From Streptomyces sp. B21-083 (GTDB lineage Bacteria; Actinomycetota; Actinomycetes; Streptomycetales; Streptomycetaceae): 64,000 nucleotides of DNA. Made by a program: the position numbers and the translations under genes. The notes below the pieces were generated by a model. The model worked only from the letters and a program-made list of their open reading frames with translations, was not told where the DNA came from and made no database searches. Of this stretch, positions 62,495-64,000 are shown in pieces (position 1 is the first letter of the stretch; the number at the start of each line of letters is the position of its first letter). The stretch covers positions 4,712,001 through 4,776,000 of the forward strand of contig NZ_JARUND010000002.1 of the NCBI RefSeq assembly GCF_036898825.1, read 5' to 3'.

Positions 62495-62799
62495 CGGGTC
62501 TCCTTCGCGAAGAAAGCCGTCGCACGCTTGAGGACCTCCACGTCCTCGCGCAGCCGGCGGTTCTCCCGCCGCAGGGACGCCAGTTCCTCGCGTTCACCGC
62601 TGGTCAGGCCGTCCCGCTCGCCCGCGTCGACCTCGGCCTGGCTGACCCACAGCCGCACCGCGGTCTCGGTCAGATCGAAGTCCTTGGCGATCTGACCGAC
62701 CGAGCGGTCACCGCGTCGGCACAGCTCGACGATCTCGGCCTTGAACTCCGGCGTGAACGAACGGCGAGGGCGAGGCTTCTTCTTCCCCATGCTCTCCAT
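62491..62799 (-). CDS. IS3-family transposase OrfA
   Basis: A 102-residue DNA-binding subunit. The helix-turn-helix is RRSFTPEFKAEIVELCRRGD and VGQIAKDFDLTETAVRLWV; a leucine-zipper-like LRRENRRLREDVEVLKRA follows. GGGAGG eight bases upstream supports the ATG at 62799; upstream ATG and TTG codons are also in frame. Confidence 0.92.
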   Translation of the reverse strand: MESMGKKKPRPRRSFTPEFKAEIVELCRRGDRSVGQIAKDFDLTETAVRLWVSQAEVDAGERDGLTSGEREELASLRRENRRLREDVEVLKRATAFFAKETR

Positions 62800-62856
62800 G
62801 ATGGACATCCTCCCGGGGCAGAACCCCTGATCTCGAATGTCCGTCAAAGCGGATCA

Positions 62857-63426
62857 AGCCCAACTGAGGCAGGCAAGAGCCCCGATCAGAATCCGAGTGA
62901 GGTTGTAACCAGGGAAGACCTCAACAACTTCGACCACCTGCGCAAGCTGCTGGCCGGCATGAAGCTTGAGGCTCAGTACGAGGTGATCCCGACAACGGGA
63001 ATGGTCAACCTCAACCGTGAAAATCACGTGGTCGTCTGCGGACCGCGACTGTCGCCCATCGTCGCCCAGGTGCTCGAAGGAGACGACAACCTGCGGTTCA
63101 AGAAGGACCGAGCCTGGCACCTGGTGGACCAGAAAGCTGGGACGGAGTACCGGTCGCCGATGGACGAGGACGGCACCGCAGGCGACTTCGGTTACCTAGG
63201 CCGGCTTCCTCGGCTGGACGGCCGTGGCACGTTTTTGTACATCGCCGGAATCCACTCAATAGGCGCGAACGGGGTCGTGCACTACCTGGAAAACAACCTT
63301 GCTGAGCTGTATCGAGAGGTCCGCACCCGTCGGTTCTCAACGCTCATTTCTTGTCGCTACGACCCCGATACGCTCGATGTGTTGGAGAGCCGCCGCGTCA
63401 CCCCGCTGTACCGACACGAGGGATGA
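62857..63426 (+). pseudogene. Gene remnant truncated by IS3, partner of the PP2C-like gene
   Basis: The frame is open from the IS3 tip (no in-frame start until ATG 62959) to a stop at 63426, about 190 codons, with clean coding composition: DLNNFDHLRKLLAGMKLEAQ, NHVVVCGPRLSPIVAQVLEG, RSPMDEDGTAGDFGYLGRLP, FLYIAGIHSIGANGVVHYL and ending VTPLYRHEG. I recall this C-terminal domain in Streptomyces proteins often with an N-terminal helix-turn-helix; here that part is lost. The domain has no assigned function. Its stop overlaps the next ATG (ATGA). A shorter protein from 62959 could still be made. Confidence 0.75.
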
Positions 63427-64000
63427 GTATGCGCGTCTGCATGGACACACACCCCGGGGGAGCAAACCCCAACGAGGACTGGGGAGCCGGAACCCCCACG
63501 CTCGCTGTCGTGCTGGACGGACTCAGCACAGCAGGCCTGACCACGGGATGTCGACATGGCGTCCCGTGGTACGTGGCGCACCTCGGGAGCCAACTTGTAG
63601 CCGCGCTTGCAGACATGGATCGTCAACTCGCAGACGGCTTGAGTGATGCCCTCGAACGCGTTGCGAAGCTGCATCCAGAGTGCGACCTCAAAAATCCCGG
63701 GACACCATCAGCCACGGTCGCCGTCCTGCGGCACCGATCCGGAATCCTTGACCACCTCGTCCTCGCTGACTCGCCCATCGTCTTCGAGGGACCACAAGGC
63801 TACTCAGTGTTCACTGACCTTCGGGTGGACGATGTTCTTCCCGAGATAAGAGCCGAGGTTGAGCAACACGAGACTCACACCCCGGAGCACAGAGAAACCC
63901 TGCAACGTCTCGTGCTCGCTCAGAGGGAGGTGCGCAACACGCCAGAGGGGTACTGGGTGGCTGCGGCAGATCCAGAAGCAGCGGGGCACGCCTTGACTGG
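63423..64000 (+). CDS. PP2C-like protein phosphatase, C-terminus beyond window
   Basis: 192 codons are visible and the frame continues past the window. NPNEDWGAG carries the Asn-Glu-Asp of PP2C motif 1, LAVVLDGLSTAG matches the metal-binding DG motif, and ADSPIVF stands where GDSR is usual. TPSATVAVLRH fits the preceding strand. Changes in the last motifs leave activity uncertain. Base composition is lower in GC than the core genes, which fits horizontal origin. The ATG overlaps the upstream stop, so the two proteins are a translationally coupled pair. Confidence 0.7.
   Translation, partial: MSMRVCMDTHPGGANPNEDWGAGTPTLAVVLDGLSTAGLTTGCRHGVPWYVAHLGSQLVAALADMDRQLADGLSDALERVAKLHPECDLKNPGTPSATVAVLRHRSGILDHLVLADSPIVFEGPQGYSVFTDLRVDDVLPEIRAEVEQHETHTPEHRETLQRLVLAQREVRNTPEGYWVAAADPEAAGHALT

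Larger units (their letters stand above)
61588..62856 (-). mobile_element. IS3-family insertion sequence
   Basis: A 1,269-bp element with tips TGTTCCGCTTTGACGGACA (left) and, inverted, TGATCCGCTTTGACGGACA (right): 18 of 19 match, with TG...CA ends as usual for IS3. Matching may extend three more bases outward. No clear target duplication. It truncates the gene to its right. Confidence 0.88.

Overview
The window is a stretch of a Streptomyces (or very close actinomycete) chromosome. Coding DNA is very GC-rich with strong third-position bias, GTG starts are common, and several proteins are near-identical to Streptomyces markers (BldG, WblA, Crp, DUF4177, the K+-insensitive H+-pyrophosphatase). 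Gene order over about 1.5-55 kb follows an old actinobacterial block. From memory it matches the S. coelicolor SCO3540-SCO3580s region and the M. tuberculosis Rv3644c-Rv3683 region (holB, topA, helicase, tad genes, ssd, HAD protein, Ms1-type RNA, acs, marP, nudix, nth, crp, MBL, RidA, two ArsA, WhiB, ponA2). No database was consulted.

Layout. 1-1.4 kb: the 3' part of an unrecognised gene, a scar resembling half a tRNA, and tRNA-Thr(CGU). 1.5-14.1 kb, all leftward: a secreted hydrolase, DNA polymerase III delta', a transporter-thymidylate kinase fusion, topoisomerase I, a small membrane protein, a methyltransferase and a lipoprotein. 14.4-18.0 kb: the proton-pumping pyrophosphatase and the bldG/anti-sigma pair that controls development. 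18.1-27.5 kb: a helicase, a seven-gene tad/Flp pilus operon with DnaA-box-like sites upstream, a HAD phosphatase and a 6S/Ms1-like RNA. 27.5-38.9 kb: a degenerate Fic-like protein, a CooC-like ATPase, a deacetylase lipoprotein, a SulP-carbonic anhydrase fusion, acetyl-CoA synthetase, NhaA with a highly structured RNA leader, a holin-like protein and an alpha/beta hydrolase. 39.2-55.2 kb: MarP protease, CoA-pyrophosphatase, endonuclease III, Crp, a beta-propeller protein, a nucleotidyltransferase, an MBL hydrolase, a nudix protein, RidA, DUF4177, two ArsA ATPases, WblA, a class A PBP, a YqeY protein and a metallophosphoesterase. 55.4-56.1 kb: a Pr6Pr membrane protein.

From tRNA-Pro(CGG) at 56.2 kb to the window end the character changes. 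This is an accessory island with four transposable elements of the IS1380, IS5, IS5-like and IS3 families, a five-unit 25/26-bp AT-richer repeat array, a small membrane protein, and a truncated gene translationally coupled to a PP2C-like phosphatase gene that runs off the window. tRNA-Pro is a plausible integration target, but no integrase gene is visible here.

Most unusual signals: the nhaA leader RNA (long-range 10-bp stem around two hairpins, then a stem touching the Shine-Dalgarno); the iteron-like array; the truncated-gene/PP2C pair; the DnaA-box-like cluster before the tad operon; 13-bp tandem repeats before holB; and a pair of identical-arm palindromes upstream of the pyrophosphatase gene.
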